A stretch of DNA of 64,000 bases from Burkholderiales bacterium (GCA_027493935.1 JAOSJV010000011.1:857978-921977), one strand, 5' to 3'; shown: positions 27,478 to 38,007, counted from the first letter of the stretch. The notes: generated from the sequence alone by a model not told the origin. Made by a program: numbers and translations.

Positions 27478-28332
27478 TCAATCCTCGCTTTCGACGCGCG
27501 TCTTCGACTCGGCGAACACGTAGGCGACGCCGATGCCCGCGAGCAGCGCGCCGCGCCGGCGCACGAGCGGACTCGCCTCGAAGGTTGCGCCGTTCAGCGC
27601 GTGCGCGCGCACGAAGCCGCCGACCCACACCGACGCGAACCGCTTGCTCAGGCTGACCGTGAACTGCACGCCGCCGTAGCCGCCCTCGGCGGCGTACGCC
27701 GGCCGCGTCGCCGTCGCGAACGCCGGATCCACCTGGTAGTAGTAGCGGTGGTAGCGCGCGTCGGCGAACACCGGTCCGGCCTGCAGCCCGAGCCGCCAGC
27801 CGCCGCCCGGGCCGGTGTCGCGCGCAAACCAGTCGAGCACCGGGTTGAACACGACGCCGGTGTAGCGGGCGCTGGGGAAGTCGATCGCGTACGCCGCGCG
27901 CAGCGGCAACTGGAGCGAGAGCTCGCGCGAGCGTGCGTCGTCTTGCCACAGCGTAAGCTTCAGCACCGGGCCCAGCTCGAGGGTCGGGTCGAGGTCCGGC
28001 ATGCCCTGGCGCGCTTCGTTGCGGCTGCTCGGCGCCGGCTGCGAAGCGTTCAGCGACACGTCGAGCTCGGCGCGGCCGCGCTGCAGGAGCAGCAGCGCGG
28101 CGAGCCCGCGCCGGTCGTCCACCCGCAAGAGCTCGCCGCGGTAGCGTACGTAGGGCAGCGGATAGAGATAGCCGCGCGACTGATCCGACCCGCGATAGTC
28201 GGGCAGGCGCAGCGCGGCTGCTCCCGCACCGAGCTCCCAGAGCGGGCGCTCGGCCGCCACCGCGCCGCTCGCGGCGAGGCACGCCGCGCCGATCGCAGCC
28301 GCGGCGATCGCCATGCTCCGGATGCACCGCAC
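27478..28332 (-). CDS. MipA/OmpV family outer-membrane protein
   Basis: A 284-residue beta-barrel precursor. A signal peptide (AIAAAAIGAACLAASGAVAA) is followed by amphipathic strands and the family-typical LPDYRGSDQSRGYLYPLPYV and RVSLSKRF-like ends. GGGAGGAG lies four bases before a GTG at 28332, a much better start than the in-frame ATG at 28314 and six codons longer. MipA proteins link murein synthases to hydrolases or act as general porin-like proteins. It precedes the polyene operon on the same strand. Confidence 0.82.
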   Translation of the reverse strand: MRCIRSMAIAAAAIGAACLAASGAVAAERPLWELGAGAAALRLPDYRGSDQSRGYLYPLPYVRYRGELLRVDDRRGLAALLLLQRGRAELDVSLNASQPAPSSRNEARQGMPDLDPTLELGPVLKLTLWQDDARSRELSLQLPLRAAYAIDFPSARYTGVVFNPVLDWFARDTGPGGGWRLGLQAGPVFADARYHRYYYQVDPAFATATRPAYAAEGGYGGVQFTVSLSKRFASVWVGGFVRAHALNGATFEASPLVRRRGALLAGIGVAYVFAESKTRVESED

Positions 28333-28468
28333 TGCGCTCCTCCCGCGACGTGCCCGAGCACGCAAGTCCACCCGCTCGCTCGCCGTCGCTCGCGCGCGGC
28401 CGCGGTGCGCGTCGCCGCCGGCTGGAAGTAGAATCCGGCGCAACCGATCGACCTCGAAATCCTGCGCG

Positions 28469-29320
28469 ATGGCCCTCACCGAGCCCAGCATCGCCGCGCG
28501 CGCGCATCCGGCGCTGCGCGTCTGGTGGCCGACGCCGGCGCTCGGCATCACGGCGCTCGCGCACGCCGGCGGCGTGATCGCGCTCGCGCACTCGCCGCAC
28601 GCTTGGCCGTGGGTTGCCGGCGCGCTCGTGCTCAACCACGCGGCCCTGGCCGCAGCGGCGTTCGCGCCGAGGAGCCGGCTGCTCGGGCCGAACCTGGTCC
28701 GGCTGCCCGCTGCCGCAGCCGCGCGCCGCGAGATCGCGCTCACGTTCGACGACGGGCCGCACCCGGAGTTCACGCCGCGCGTGCTCGACCTGCTCGATCG
28801 CGTGGCGGCGAAGGCGAGCTTCTTTCTGGTGGGCGAGCGCGCGCGCCGGCACGCACGGCTCGCGCGCGAGATCGTCGCACGCGGTCACGCGGTGGAGAAC
28901 CACAGTCATCGGCACTCGCCGTGCTTCGCCTGCGGCGGCGTCGCGCGCATGCGGCGCGAGATCGCCGCCGCCCAGGCCGCGATCGCCGATGCGGCCGGCG
29001 TCGCGCCGGCGTACTTCCGTGCGCCGTTCGGCATCCGCAGCCCCCTGCTCGAGCCTGCGCTCGCCGCATGCGGCTTGCGCCACGTCGCCTGGACGCGGCG
29101 CGGCTACGACACGGTCGGGCGCGATGCCGCGGCGGTGCTGGCGCGGCTGACGCGCCGCCTCGAAGCGGGCGACGTGCTGTTGCTGCACGATGCCCCCGGC
29201 GCGCGCGCGGGAAGCCCGCATGCGCTCGCCGTGCTGCCCGCGGTCCTCGAGCGCATCGCCGCCGAAGGGCTGCGGCCGGTGACGCTGCGCGCGGCGTGCG
29301 CCGACGCACGCAGCGCCTGA
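28469..29320 (+). CDS. polysaccharide deacetylase (NodB domain) with N-terminal membrane segments
   Basis: A 283-residue protein. Two hydrophobic segments (LGITALAHAGGVIALAH and WVAGALVLNHAALAAAAF) anchor it, and the NodB domain then has TFDDGPHPEF (catalytic and metal Asp), ENHSHRHS (metal His pair), RAPFGIRSP and LLLHDAP. It would de-N-acetylate a surface glycan. It is divergent from mipA and followed by a methyltransferase. Such deacetylases occur beside APE clusters in betaproteobacteria. Intact. Confidence 0.85.
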   Translation: MALTEPSIAARAHPALRVWWPTPALGITALAHAGGVIALAHSPHAWPWVAGALVLNHAALAAAAFAPRSRLLGPNLVRLPAAAAARREIALTFDDGPHPEFTPRVLDLLDRVAAKASFFLVGERARRHARLAREIVARGHAVENHSHRHSPCFACGGVARMRREIAAAQAAIADAAGVAPAYFRAPFGIRSPLLEPALAACGLRHVAWTRRGYDTVGRDAAAVLARLTRRLEAGDVLLLHDAPGARAGSPHALAVLPAVLERIAAEGLRPVTLRAACADARSA

Positions 29321-29361
29321 GCGCGGCGGCGTCGGCCGGGTTCGGGGCCGCGCGGGGACGC

Positions 29362-30082
29362 GTGCGAGCCGACGCAGCAGAGCACGCCGCCTGGCACGCG
29401 ATCGTCGCTGCGGCGGCGCGCGACTACCGCCCCGCCGGCCGTTACGCCGCGGGATACGCGCGCGGCAAACTCGCGCACGACCCGGTCTTCGCGGCGATCC
29501 TCGCGCGGGGCCTGATTCCCGACGGGGGCGCGCCTGGCCGACCTTGGCTGCGGCCAGGGGCTTCTCGGCGCGCTCCTGTTCGCCGCGCGCGACTGCCACG
29601 CGCGCGGTGTGTGGCCGTCCGCTTGGCCGGCGCCGGCGCAGCTCGCGTCGGTCTGGGGCGTCGATCTCGATCCGCGGCGGGTGCGCGCCGGGCGCCTCGC
29701 GCTCGGCGCACGGGCCGCGCTCGAAATCGGCGACCTGCGCACCGCGGCGATCCCGCCGAGCGACGCGATCGTCCTGCTCGACGTGCTCCACTACGTGCCG
29801 CCGGAGGCGCAGCGCGCGGTGCTCGCGCGGAGCCGCCGGGCGCTCTCCGATGGCGGCGTCCTGCTGTTGCGGGTCGCCGACGCCGGTGCCGGCATGCGCT
29901 TCCGGCTCACCTCGCTTGCCGATCGGATCGCGACCGTCGCGCGCGGCGGCCCGCCGCGGCTGTACTCGCGGGCACTGCCGGCGTGGATCGCGCTCCTTAC
30001 CGAGCTCGGCTTTGGCGACGTGCGCAGCGCACCGATGAGCGCGTGCACGCCCTTCGCGAACGTGCTGCTCGTCGCCCGCTGA
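29362..30082 (+). CDS. class I SAM-dependent methyltransferase (frameshift)
   Basis: About 240 residues. The N-terminal helix region (YRPAGRYAAGYARGKLAHDP) is in one frame and the SAM-binding motif RLADLGCGQGLLGALLFAAR in the next. One indel in the GGGGGCG run near 29526 separates them. The later part has LDVLHYVPPEAQRAVL and ends FANVLLVAR. The GTG at 29362 has a weak GGGGA site upstream. Substrate unknown; it is probably co-transcribed with the deacetylase. Confidence 0.72.
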
Positions 30083-30087
30083 CGGCG

Positions 30088-31944
30088 CTACTCGCCCGCG
30101 ACCCTGAGGGCGTTTTGCACGCGCACGACGCCCGACACGCCCGAGGCGATCCGCTCGGCGAGCGCGCGGTTCTCGTGCGAGGCGACGGAACCGGAGAGCG
30201 TGACCACCCCGCCGACCGTGCGCACGTCGATCTGCTCGCGCATCAGGGCGCGGCTGAACTGCAGCTTGGTCGCGACCTTCATCGTGGTCGCTTCGTCGCG
30301 GAAGAAGTTCGGCGCGCGTGCAGGCGCGGGCGGGCTCGTCGCCGCGGCGGACGCCGCGCGGCTGCGCTCGCTCTCGGCCGGCGCGCGCGCCGCGGCGGCG
30401 CGCTGTGCCTCCTCCCGCGCGCGCCGCTCTTCGGTCGCCCTTGCCGCCGCGGCCTTGGCTTGCGCCCGCGCCTCGGCCGCGCGCCGCGCCTCGGCCGCGT
30501 CGCGCTCGGCGCGCGCGCTCGCCTCTGCGGCACGCTTCGCCTCCCGGGCCTCACGCTCGGCACGCGCGCTCGCCTCGGCCGCGCGCTTCGCTTCCTGTGC
30601 CTCGCGCTCGGCGTGCGCGCGGGCCGCAGCGGCCGCCCGCTCGGCCTCGCGCGCCTGCGCTGCCGCGCGCTGCTGCGCGGCCGGATCGGCCGTCGGCGGC
30701 GCCGCGATCGCCGCGGGCTGCGGGGCGGCGTCGGAGCCGCCGCCCCGCGCAAGCCAGCCGACGATCGCGGCGGCGATCAGCACCAGCACGACAGCAGCGC
30801 CGCCGAAGGCCCACTTCAGGCCGCTGCGCGTCTCCGGCGGCAGCGTCGCGGCGAGTCCGCCGAGGGTCGGCGCGCGCGTTCCGGAGCGGCTTGTGGTGCG
30901 ATCGGGATCGGTCGCGGCGTCGCCCGGCGGCGTGGTCGGCGGCCGGCTCGGTGGGCTGGAGCGGCTCGCGGCGGCCGGCGCCCCGGGCACGCTCTGCGGC
31001 AGAGGCGTCGCCCCGCTGCCGGTGCGGTCGGTCTGCCAGGAAGGCTGGCTCGGATCGTAGACGCCGGCGCGCGCCGGCTCGAGGATGATGGTCTCCTCCG
31101 AGATGGTCGGGCTCACCGGCTCGGCGTACGCGTGCAGGATCGCGTCCTTGAATGCGGCCGCGCTCGGGTGGCGGTCCTCGGGCCGCTTGGCGATCGCGCG
31201 CGCGACCACGGGGTCGTAGCGCTCCCAGTCGCGTCCGGGCGCGGCCGCCGAGGGCGGCGGCGGGTCGTCGTAGCACACGCGGTACATGAGCTGCTCGGGG
31301 CTGCCGGTGAACGGCCGCACGCCGGTGAGCAGCTGGTAGAGCACGACGCCGGCCGCGAAGATGTCCGCCCGCCAGTCGACCGCCTCGCCCTTGTACTGCT
31401 CGGGCGCCATGTACCCCGGCGAGCCCATCACCGCCCCGGTGTGCGTGAGCGCCGAGGTGTCGATGCGCGCGATGCCGAAATCGGCGACCTTGAGGCGGCC
31501 GTTGGTCATGATGATGATGTTCGCCGGCTTGATGTCGCGGTGCCAGACGCCGGCCTCGTGCGCGTGCTGCAGCGCGTCGAGGAGCTGCACCATCAGGCTG
31601 ACGATGTCGCGCTCCTCCATGCGCGCCTCGCGGGTGAAGTACGCGCGCAGGCTCGCGCCCTGCACGAACTCCATGGCGATGTAGGCGAGCTCGTCGGCCT
31701 CGCCGTAGTCGTACACCGCCACGATGCCGGGATGCGCGAGCCGGCCGGCGGCGCGCGCTTCGTTCTTGAAGCGCGCCATCATCATGCCGGCGCGCTCGTC
31801 GTCGTCGATCAGCTCCTTGCGGATCGTCTTGATCGCGACCGTGCGCTGGATGTCCGGGTCGAACGCTTTGTACACGATCCCCATCGCGCCCTTGCCGAGC
31901 GTTTCGGTGATCCGGTACTTGCCCAGGCGCTCGGGATGGCTCAT
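30088..31944 (-). CDS. Ser/Thr protein kinase with coiled-coil and C-terminal BON domain
   Basis: Intact 618-residue membrane kinase. The N-terminal kinase domain (about 8-270) has LGKGAMGIVYKAF, VAIKTI, HRDIKPANI and VADFGIARI. A membrane helix (AAVVLVLIAAAIVGWLA) is near residue 395, then a long Ala/Arg/Glu-rich helical region with repeated AKRAAEASARAER units. The C-terminal BON domain (about 545-618, VRTVGGVVTLSGSVASHENR) is predicted to be periplasmic and could bind phospholipid or the cell envelope. It is probably an envelope sensor whose ligand signal reaches a cytoplasmic kinase. No phosphatase gene is next to it. Confidence 0.88.
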   Translation of the reverse strand: MSHPERLGKYRITETLGKGAMGIVYKAFDPDIQRTVAIKTIRKELIDDDERAGMMMARFKNEARAAGRLAHPGIVAVYDYGEADELAYIAMEFVQGASLRAYFTREARMEERDIVSLMVQLLDALQHAHEAGVWHRDIKPANIIIMTNGRLKVADFGIARIDTSALTHTGAVMGSPGYMAPEQYKGEAVDWRADIFAAGVVLYQLLTGVRPFTGSPEQLMYRVCYDDPPPPSAAAPGRDWERYDPVVARAIAKRPEDRHPSAAAFKDAILHAYAEPVSPTISEETIILEPARAGVYDPSQPSWQTDRTGSGATPLPQSVPGAPAAASRSSPPSRPPTTPPGDAATDPDRTTSRSGTRAPTLGGLAATLPPETRSGLKWAFGGAAVVLVLIAAAIVGWLARGGGSDAAPQPAAIAAPPTADPAAQQRAAAQAREAERAAAAARAHAEREAQEAKRAAEASARAEREAREAKRAAEASARAERDAAEARRAAEARAQAKAAAARATEERRAREEAQRAAAARAPAESERSRAASAAATSPPAPARAPNFFRDEATTMKVATKLQFSRALMREQIDVRTVGGVVTLSGSVASHENRALAERIASGVSGVVRVQNALRVAGE

Positions 31945-32086
31945 CGGGAAGCTCGAGGCGCGGCGGAGGCTGCCGTCGCCCTGCCGGGATTATGGCCGCC
32001 GCCTGCGGCCGGGAGCAAGTGCGGCCGGCCGGTGCACGCGCCGCCGCGGTGCGCGAGAATGGCGGCCTGGACGACGGGAGCTCGAC

Positions 32087-32938
32087 ATGACCATCCAGCA
32101 CATCGGCGTCGTCGGCGCCGGAACCATGGGCAACGGCATCGCACAGGCGTTCGCGGGGAAGGGCTTTGCGGTGACGATGACCGACGTCGCCGAGGCCGCG
32201 CTCGCGCGCGGGCTGGCGACGATCGAGGCGAGCCTCGAGCGCTTGGTAAAGAAGGACAAGCTCGCGGCGAACGACAAGGCCGCGACGCTCGCCCGCATCA
32301 AGACCTCGATGCGGCTCGCCGACCTCGCGGACGCCGACCTCGTCATCGAGGCGGCGACCGAGAACCTCGAGCTCAAGCTCGGTCTTTTCGCCGAGCTCGA
32401 TCGCGGCGTCCCGCCCGGCACGATCATCGCGAGCAACACCTCCTCGATCTCGATCACGCGCCTCGCGGCGGCGACCAAGCGGTCCGACCGGGTGATCGGC
32501 ATGCACTTCTTCAACCCGGTGCCGGTGATGCAGCTGGTGGAGCTCATCCGCGGGCTGCAGACCTCCGACGAGACCTATGCCCAGGTCGAGGCGGCGTCGA
32601 AGGCGCTCGGCAAGGCACCTGTGCGGGTGCGGAACAGCCCCGGCTTCGTCGTGAACCGGATGCTCTGCCCGATGATCAACGAGGCCGTGTTGGCGCTCGC
32701 CGAGGGGCTCGCGACCGCCGAGGAGATCGACCACGCCATGAAGCTCGGCGCGAACCATCCGATCGGGCCGCTCGCACTCTGCGACCTGATCGGCCTGGAC
32801 GTCGAGCTCGCGGTGATGAACGTGCTCTACGAGGGATTTAAGGACCCGAAGTACCGCCCGGCGCCGCTCCTGGTCGAGATGGTCGAGGCGGGCCGCCTCG
32901 GGCGCAAGACCGGGCGCGGGTTTTTCACCTACGGTTGA
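32087..32938 (+). CDS. 3-hydroxybutyryl-CoA dehydrogenase
   Basis: Intact 283-residue enzyme that oxidises (3S)-hydroxyacyl-CoA with NAD. The dinucleotide motif GAGTMGNGIAQ is at the N-terminus, SNTSSISITRLA and the catalytic His in GMHFFNPVPVMQLVE follow, and the C-terminal helical domain has NSPGFVVNRML and HPIGPLALCDLIGLD. The ATG at 32087 has GGGAG upstream. It supplies the third beta-oxidation step for the CoA-ligase and hydratase genes downstream. Confidence 0.92.
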   Translation: MTIQHIGVVGAGTMGNGIAQAFAGKGFAVTMTDVAEAALARGLATIEASLERLVKKDKLAANDKAATLARIKTSMRLADLADADLVIEAATENLELKLGLFAELDRGVPPGTIIASNTSSISITRLAAATKRSDRVIGMHFFNPVPVMQLVELIRGLQTSDETYAQVEAASKALGKAPVRVRNSPGFVVNRMLCPMINEAVLALAEGLATAEEIDHAMKLGANHPIGPLALCDLIGLDVELAVMNVLYEGFKDPKYRPAPLLVEMVEAGRLGRKTGRGFFTYG

Positions 32939-33155
32939 CGACCGGCCGGCCCGCCGGCGGGGGCCGGCGCGTACTGCTCGCCCGCGCGGCGGCGACGCGC
33001 GCCGGTGGGGGCGGCGGCGGTTTCTAGGCAAAGCGGCGCATCCTCGGGCACAATTCCGCTCCCAGCCGCCCGCGAGAGGCGGCGGAGCGCAGGACCTTAG
33101 CCCCGGCGGGGCGTCCCGCCGGTTTCGTCGGGGATCCACAGGAATTGGAGGGCGT

Positions 33156-35106
33156 ATGGCAGAGGCGCTCGACACGTTTCCGCGCCTGCTGATGCACCAT
33201 GCCAAGGCGCGTCCGAACCGGCCGGCGATGCGCGAGAAGGCGCTCGGCATCTGGCAGACGTGGACCTGGCGCGAGATCGCCGAGGAGGTGCGGCTCATCG
33301 CCTGCGGTCTCGCCGCCGAGGGGGCTCGTCCGCGGCCAGCACCTCGCGCTCGTCGGCGAGAACCGGCCGCGTCTCTACTTCGCGATGGTCGCCGCGCAGT
33401 CGCTCGGGGCGATCCCGGTGCCGCTCTACCAGGACGCGGTCGCGCAGGAGATGGTCTACGTGCTGCGCGACGCCGAAGTCACGCACGTGATCGCCGAGGA
33501 CCAGGAGCAGGTCGACAAGCTGCTCGAGATCCTGCCCGAGTGCCCGCAGCTCGCGCACATCTACTACGACGATCCGCGCGGCCTGCGCGGCTATGCCCAG
33601 CCGCAGATCGCGAGCTACGAGCGCTTGCTCGAGCGCGGGCGCGCCCATGACGCCGCGCATCCGGGGTTCTTCGAGGCCGAGCTCGCCAGAGGCGCCGCCG
33701 AAGACACCGCGGCGATGCACTACACCTCGGGCACCACCGCGCACCCGAAGGGCGTGGTGCTGAGCTATCGCAACCTGATCGAGAGCGGGCGCAGCGCGGC
33801 CGAAATGGAGGGGCTCACCGACCGCGAGGACGTGCTCGCCTATCTGCCGCTCGCCTGGATCGGGCAGAACATCTTCTCCTACACGCAGTGGCTGGCGACC
33901 GGGTTCTGCGTGAACTGCCCGGAGTCGCCCGAGACGGTGATGACCGACCTGCGCGAGATTGCGCCGACCTACTACTTCGCCCCGCCGCGGGTGCTCGAGG
34001 CGCTGCTCACCCAGGTCACGATCCGCATGGAGGACGCCGCCCGCGTCAAGCGCTGGATGTACGACTACTTCATGGGGGTCGCGCGGCGGGTGGGCGGGCG
34101 CATCCTCGACGGCCAGCCGGTGGGCCTGGGCGAACGCCTCCTCTACGGGCTCGGCGATCTGCTCGTCTACGGGCCGCTGCGCAACGTGCTCGGCATGAGC
34201 CGCGTGCGCGTCGCCTACACCGCCGGCGAGGCGATCGGGCCGGACCTGTTCGCGTTCTACCGCTCGATCGGCATCAACATGAAGCAGCTGTACGGCTCGA
34301 CCGAGACTTCGGTCTTCGTGTGCATCCAGCCGAACGGCCAGATCAAGCCCGACACCGTCGGGCCGCCCGCCCCCGGGGTGGAGGTCAAGCTGACCGACTC
34401 GGGCGAGATCCTGATCCGCAGCCCCGGCCTCTTCCGCGAGTATTACAAGAACGCGGAAGCGACTGCCGAGGCGAAAACCGCCGACGGCTGGTTCCGCACC
34501 GGCGATGCGGGCTACTTCGACCAGGACGGGCATCTGAAGATCCTCGACCGCGCCAAGGACGTCGGCAAGCTCGCAGACGGCACGCTCTTCGCGCCGAAGT
34601 ATCTCGAGAACAAGCTCAAGTTCTTCCCGTACATCAAGGAGGCGGTTGCGATCGGTAACGGCCGCGACAAGGTCTGCTGCCTGCTCAACATCGATTTCGA
34701 GGCGGTGGGCAACTGGGCCGAGCGGCGCAACCTCGCCTACTCGGGCTACACCGATCTCGCTTCGCGGCCCGAGACGTACGAGCTCGTACGCGGCTGCGTC
34801 GAGCAGGTGAACGCCGACCTCGCCGCGGACCCGAAGCTCGCCACCTCGCAGATCCACCGCTTCCTGATCCTGCACAAGGAGCTCGACGCGGACGACGAGG
34901 AGCTCACCCGCACGCGCAAGGTGCGCCGCGGCTTCATCGCCGAGAAGTACGGGGCGCTCATCGACGCGCTCTACTCAGGACGCAAGGAGCAGTTCATCGA
35001 GACCCGGGTGCGCTTCGAGGACGGTCGCACCGGATCGATCAGCGCCACGCTGCGCATCGCCGACGCGAAGATCTTCTCGCCGGCGGCCGCGAAGCGGGCC
35101 GCATGA
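33156..35106 (+). CDS. long-chain fatty-acid-CoA ligase (frameshift)
   Basis: About 650-residue adenylate-forming ligase. The P-loop is MHYTSGTTAHPKGVVLSYRN, the A5-type motif is QLYGSTETSVF, and the hinge is GWFRTGDAGYFDQDGHLKI. The N-terminal 55 residues (MAEALDTFPRLLMHHAKARP) are in one frame and the rest in another; removing one G from GGGGG near 33320 joins them as AAEGLVRGQHLALVGENRP. It heads the transport operon, so it probably activates the imported acid. Confidence 0.88.
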
Positions 35107-35170
35107 AGCGCCCCGCGCGATGCGCGTCGATCCAGGGACGCGAAGCGCTGCCGGCGGCGAGGCGCCCGCG

Positions 35171-35962
35171 ATGAGCGCGACGGCCCGCACGGTCGGCCTG
35201 CCGATCCTCGTCGTCGAGGGCGTGTCGCTCGCCTTCGGCGGGGTGAAGGCGCTGCAGGGTGTCTCGTTCGACGTGCGCGAGCACGAGATCCGCGCGATCA
35301 TCGGTCCGAACGGCGCCGGCAAGAGCTCGATGCTGAACGTGATCAACGGCGTGTACCACCCCCAGGAGGGCACGATCACGTTCAGGGGAGTGTCGCGCCG
35401 TGGCATGGTCGTGCACGAGGCGGCCGCGCAGGGCATCGGCCGCACGTTCCAGAACATCGCGCTCTTCCGCGGCATGACGGTGCTCGACAACATCATGACC
35501 GGGCGCAACCTGAAGATCCGCTCGACCTTCCTCGAGCAGGCGGTCTGGCTCGGGCGCGCCAGGCGCGAGGAGCTCGCGCACCGGCGCAAGGTCGAGGAGA
35601 TCATCGATTTCCTCGAGATCCAGCACATCCGCAAGACGCCGGTCGGGCGGCTGCCCTACGGGCTGCAGAAGCGCGTCGAGCTCGCCCGCGCGCTCGCGAT
35701 GGAGCCCGAGCTGCTCCTGCTCGACGAGCCGATGGCGGGCATGAACCTCGAGGAGAAGCAGGACATGTGCCGCTTCGTCCTCGACGTGAACGAGCAGTTT
35801 GGCACCACGATCGTGCTGATCGAGCACGACATGGGCGTGGTGATGGACATCTCGGACCGCGTGGTGGTGCTCGACTACGGCCGAAAGATCGCCGACGGCA
35901 CGCCCGAGGAGGTGCGCGCGAACCAGGCCGTGATCGACGCCTACCTCGGCGTCGCCCACTGA
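35171..35962 (+). CDS. livG: branched-chain amino acid-type ABC transporter ATP-binding protein (LivG-like)
   Basis: ATPase subunit of a Liv-type importer, about 263 residues. Walker A GPNGAGKSS, signature LPYGLQKRVELARAL and Walker B LLLLDEPMAGM are all intact, as is the LivG-typical H-loop IEHDMGVVMDISDR. An upstream in-frame ATG at 35120 would add 17 residues of low-complexity sequence; I prefer 35171 (MSATART). Paired with LivF at 39610. Confidence 0.9.
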   Translation: MSATARTVGLPILVVEGVSLAFGGVKALQGVSFDVREHEIRAIIGPNGAGKSSMLNVINGVYHPQEGTITFRGVSRRGMVVHEAAAQGIGRTFQNIALFRGMTVLDNIMTGRNLKIRSTFLEQAVWLGRARREELAHRRKVEEIIDFLEIQHIRKTPVGRLPYGLQKRVELARALAMEPELLLLDEPMAGMNLEEKQDMCRFVLDVNEQFGTTIVLIEHDMGVVMDISDRVVVLDYGRKIADGTPEEVRANQAVIDAYLGVAH

Positions 35963-35990
35963 GGCGGAGCACGACGACGGAGAGCGCGCG

Positions 35991-36896
35991 ATGGGAGGCC
36001 CGGTCAGCTTCTTCTTCGAGGTCCTGTTCAGCGGCCTGCTCGCCGGGGTGATGTACTCGCTGGTCGCGCTCGGGTTCGTGCTGATCTACAAGGCCTCCGG
36101 CGTGTTCAACTTCGCGCAGGGCGCGATGGTGTTCTTCGCCGCGCTCACCTTCGTGTCGCTGGTCGAGCGCGGGGTGAACTTCTGGCTCGCCATGGCGATC
36201 ACGCTCGCGGTGATGATCGTGCTCGGCGTCCTCACCGAGCGCGTGGTGCTGCGCCCGCTCATCAACCAGCCGCAGATCACGCTCTTCATGGCTACGATCG
36301 GGCTCGCGTTCTTCCTCGAGGGCCTCTCGCAGGGGATCTGGGGCTCGCAGCCGCACGGCTTGGACATCGGCATCCGCGACGAGCCGATGGAGTGGCTTGC
36401 AGAACGTACCGGAATGTTCCTGAGCCAGTTCGACCTGTTCGCCGCGGCGATCGCCGCGGTGCTGGTGACCGTGCTCGCGCTCTTCTTCCAGCGCACGCGC
36501 ATCGGGCGCGCGCTGCGGGCGGTCGCGGACGACCACCAGGCCGCGCTCGCGGTCGGCATCCCGCTCAAGCAGATCTGGGCCATCGTGTGGGCAGTCGCCG
36601 GCTTCGTCGCGCTGGTGGCCGGACTGCTGTGGGGCGCCCGCACCGGCGTCCAGTTCGCCCTCACCTTCGTCGCGCTCAAGGCGCTGCCGGTGCTGATCCT
36701 CGGCGGCTTCGAGTCGATCGCGGGCGCGATCGTCGGCGGCCTGATCATCGGCGCGAGCGAGAAGCTCGCCGAGGTCTATCTCGGTCCGTACGTGGGCGGC
36801 GGCATCGAGTCGTGGTTCCCGTACGTGCTCGCTCTCGCATTCCTGCTGATCCGGCCGGAAGGACTGTTCGGCGAGAAGCACATCGACCGTGTCTAG
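35991..36896 (+). CDS. livH: ABC transporter permease (LivH-like)
   Basis: Intact 301-residue inner-membrane permease with about eight helices (VLFSGLLAGVMYSLVALGFV, AMAITLAVMIVLGVL, VWAVAGFVALVAGLLWGA). The typical LivH loop LGGFESIAGAIVGGLIIG lies near the C-terminus and contacts the ATPase. It forms the pore with LivM. It starts 28 bases after livG with GGAGAG upstream. Confidence 0.9.
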   Translation: MGGPVSFFFEVLFSGLLAGVMYSLVALGFVLIYKASGVFNFAQGAMVFFAALTFVSLVERGVNFWLAMAITLAVMIVLGVLTERVVLRPLINQPQITLFMATIGLAFFLEGLSQGIWGSQPHGLDIGIRDEPMEWLAERTGMFLSQFDLFAAAIAAVLVTVLALFFQRTRIGRALRAVADDHQAALAVGIPLKQIWAIVWAVAGFVALVAGLLWGARTGVQFALTFVALKALPVLILGGFESIAGAIVGGLIIGASEKLAEVYLGPYVGGGIESWFPYVLALAFLLIRPEGLFGEKHIDRV

Positions 36897-36930
36897 ATGA
36901 AGTGACCCGACAGGCGCCGCAAAGGAAGCC

Positions 36931-38007
36931 ATGCTCTACCGCGAAGCCGGCCAGTTCCGCGCCACCTACGCCGAGGACCAGCAGATCTTCCCGCTCCGGC
37001 AGGACCGGATCGGCATCGCCGCCGTCCTCGTCCTCGCCTTCGTCGTCATCCCGCTCGCGGGCAACCAGTACTGGCTGAGCGCGATCCTCACGCCGTTCCT
37101 GATCTTCGCGCTCGCCGCGCTGGGGCTGAACATCCTCACCGGCTACGCCGGTCAGCTCTCGCTCGGCACCGCCGCGTTCATGGCGGTCGGCGCCTTCGCC
37201 ACCTACAACTTCGTGCTGCGCGTGCCGGGCATCCCGATCCTGGCGGCGTTCGCGCTCGCCGGGATCTGCGCCGCGCTGGTGGGCATCGCGTTCGGCCTGC
37301 CGAGCTTGCGGATCAAGGGGTTCTACCTCGCGGTGGCGACCCTCGCCGCGCAGTTCTTCGTGCTGTGGGCGATCCAGCGCATCGGTTGGATCACCAACTA
37401 CAGCGCGTCGGGCGTGATCACCGCGCAGAACTACTCGATCCTCGGCATCCCGATCGAAACGCCGGTTTCAAAGTACGTGCTCACACTCTCGATCGTGACG
37501 GTGCTCGCGCTGCTGGCGAAGAACCTGGCGCGAAGCGAGACCGGACGTGCGTTCATGGCGGTGCGCGACATGGACGTGGCGGCCTCGGTGATCGGCATCC
37601 CGCTGATGAGGACGAAGCTGCTCGCGTTCGCGATCAGCTCGTTCTACTGCGGGGTGGCGGGCGCGCTGTACGCCTACACCTACCTCGGCACGGTGGAGCC
37701 CGAGGCGTTCAACCTCGACCTCTCGTTCCGCATCCTGTTCATGATCATCATCGGCGGGGTCGGCTCGGTGCTCGGCTCGTTCCTGGGCGCGGCGTTCATC
37801 GTGCTGCTGCCGATCGTGCTGAACTACGTGGTTCCGCCGATCTCGGAGGCAACCGGCATCGAGATCTCGCACGCAATCATCTCCAACCTGGAGCTGATGG
37901 TCTTCGGCGGCCTGATCATCTTCTTCCTGATCGTGGAGCCGCACGGCCTCGCCCGGCTGTGGCAGATCGGCAAGGAGAAGCTGCGCCTCTGGCCCTTCCC
38001 GCACTAG
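36931..38007 (+). CDS. livM: ABC transporter permease (LivM-like)
   Basis: Intact 358-residue permease. After a short cytoplasmic N-terminus, helices include GIAAVLVLAFVVIPLAG, FLIFALAALGLNILTGYAGQ (the LivM signature GLNIL-GYAGQ-SLG) and ILFMIIIGGVGSVLGSFLGA (ATPase-contact loop). With LivH it forms the membrane channel. It lies 34 bases after livH. Confidence 0.9.
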   Translation: MLYREAGQFRATYAEDQQIFPLRQDRIGIAAVLVLAFVVIPLAGNQYWLSAILTPFLIFALAALGLNILTGYAGQLSLGTAAFMAVGAFATYNFVLRVPGIPILAAFALAGICAALVGIAFGLPSLRIKGFYLAVATLAAQFFVLWAIQRIGWITNYSASGVITAQNYSILGIPIETPVSKYVLTLSIVTVLALLAKNLARSETGRAFMAVRDMDVAASVIGIPLMRTKLLAFAISSFYCGVAGALYAYTYLGTVEPEAFNLDLSFRILFMIIIGGVGSVLGSFLGAAFIVLLPIVLNYVVPPISEATGIEISHAIISNLELMVFGGLIIFFLIVEPHGLARLWQIGKEKLRLWPFPH

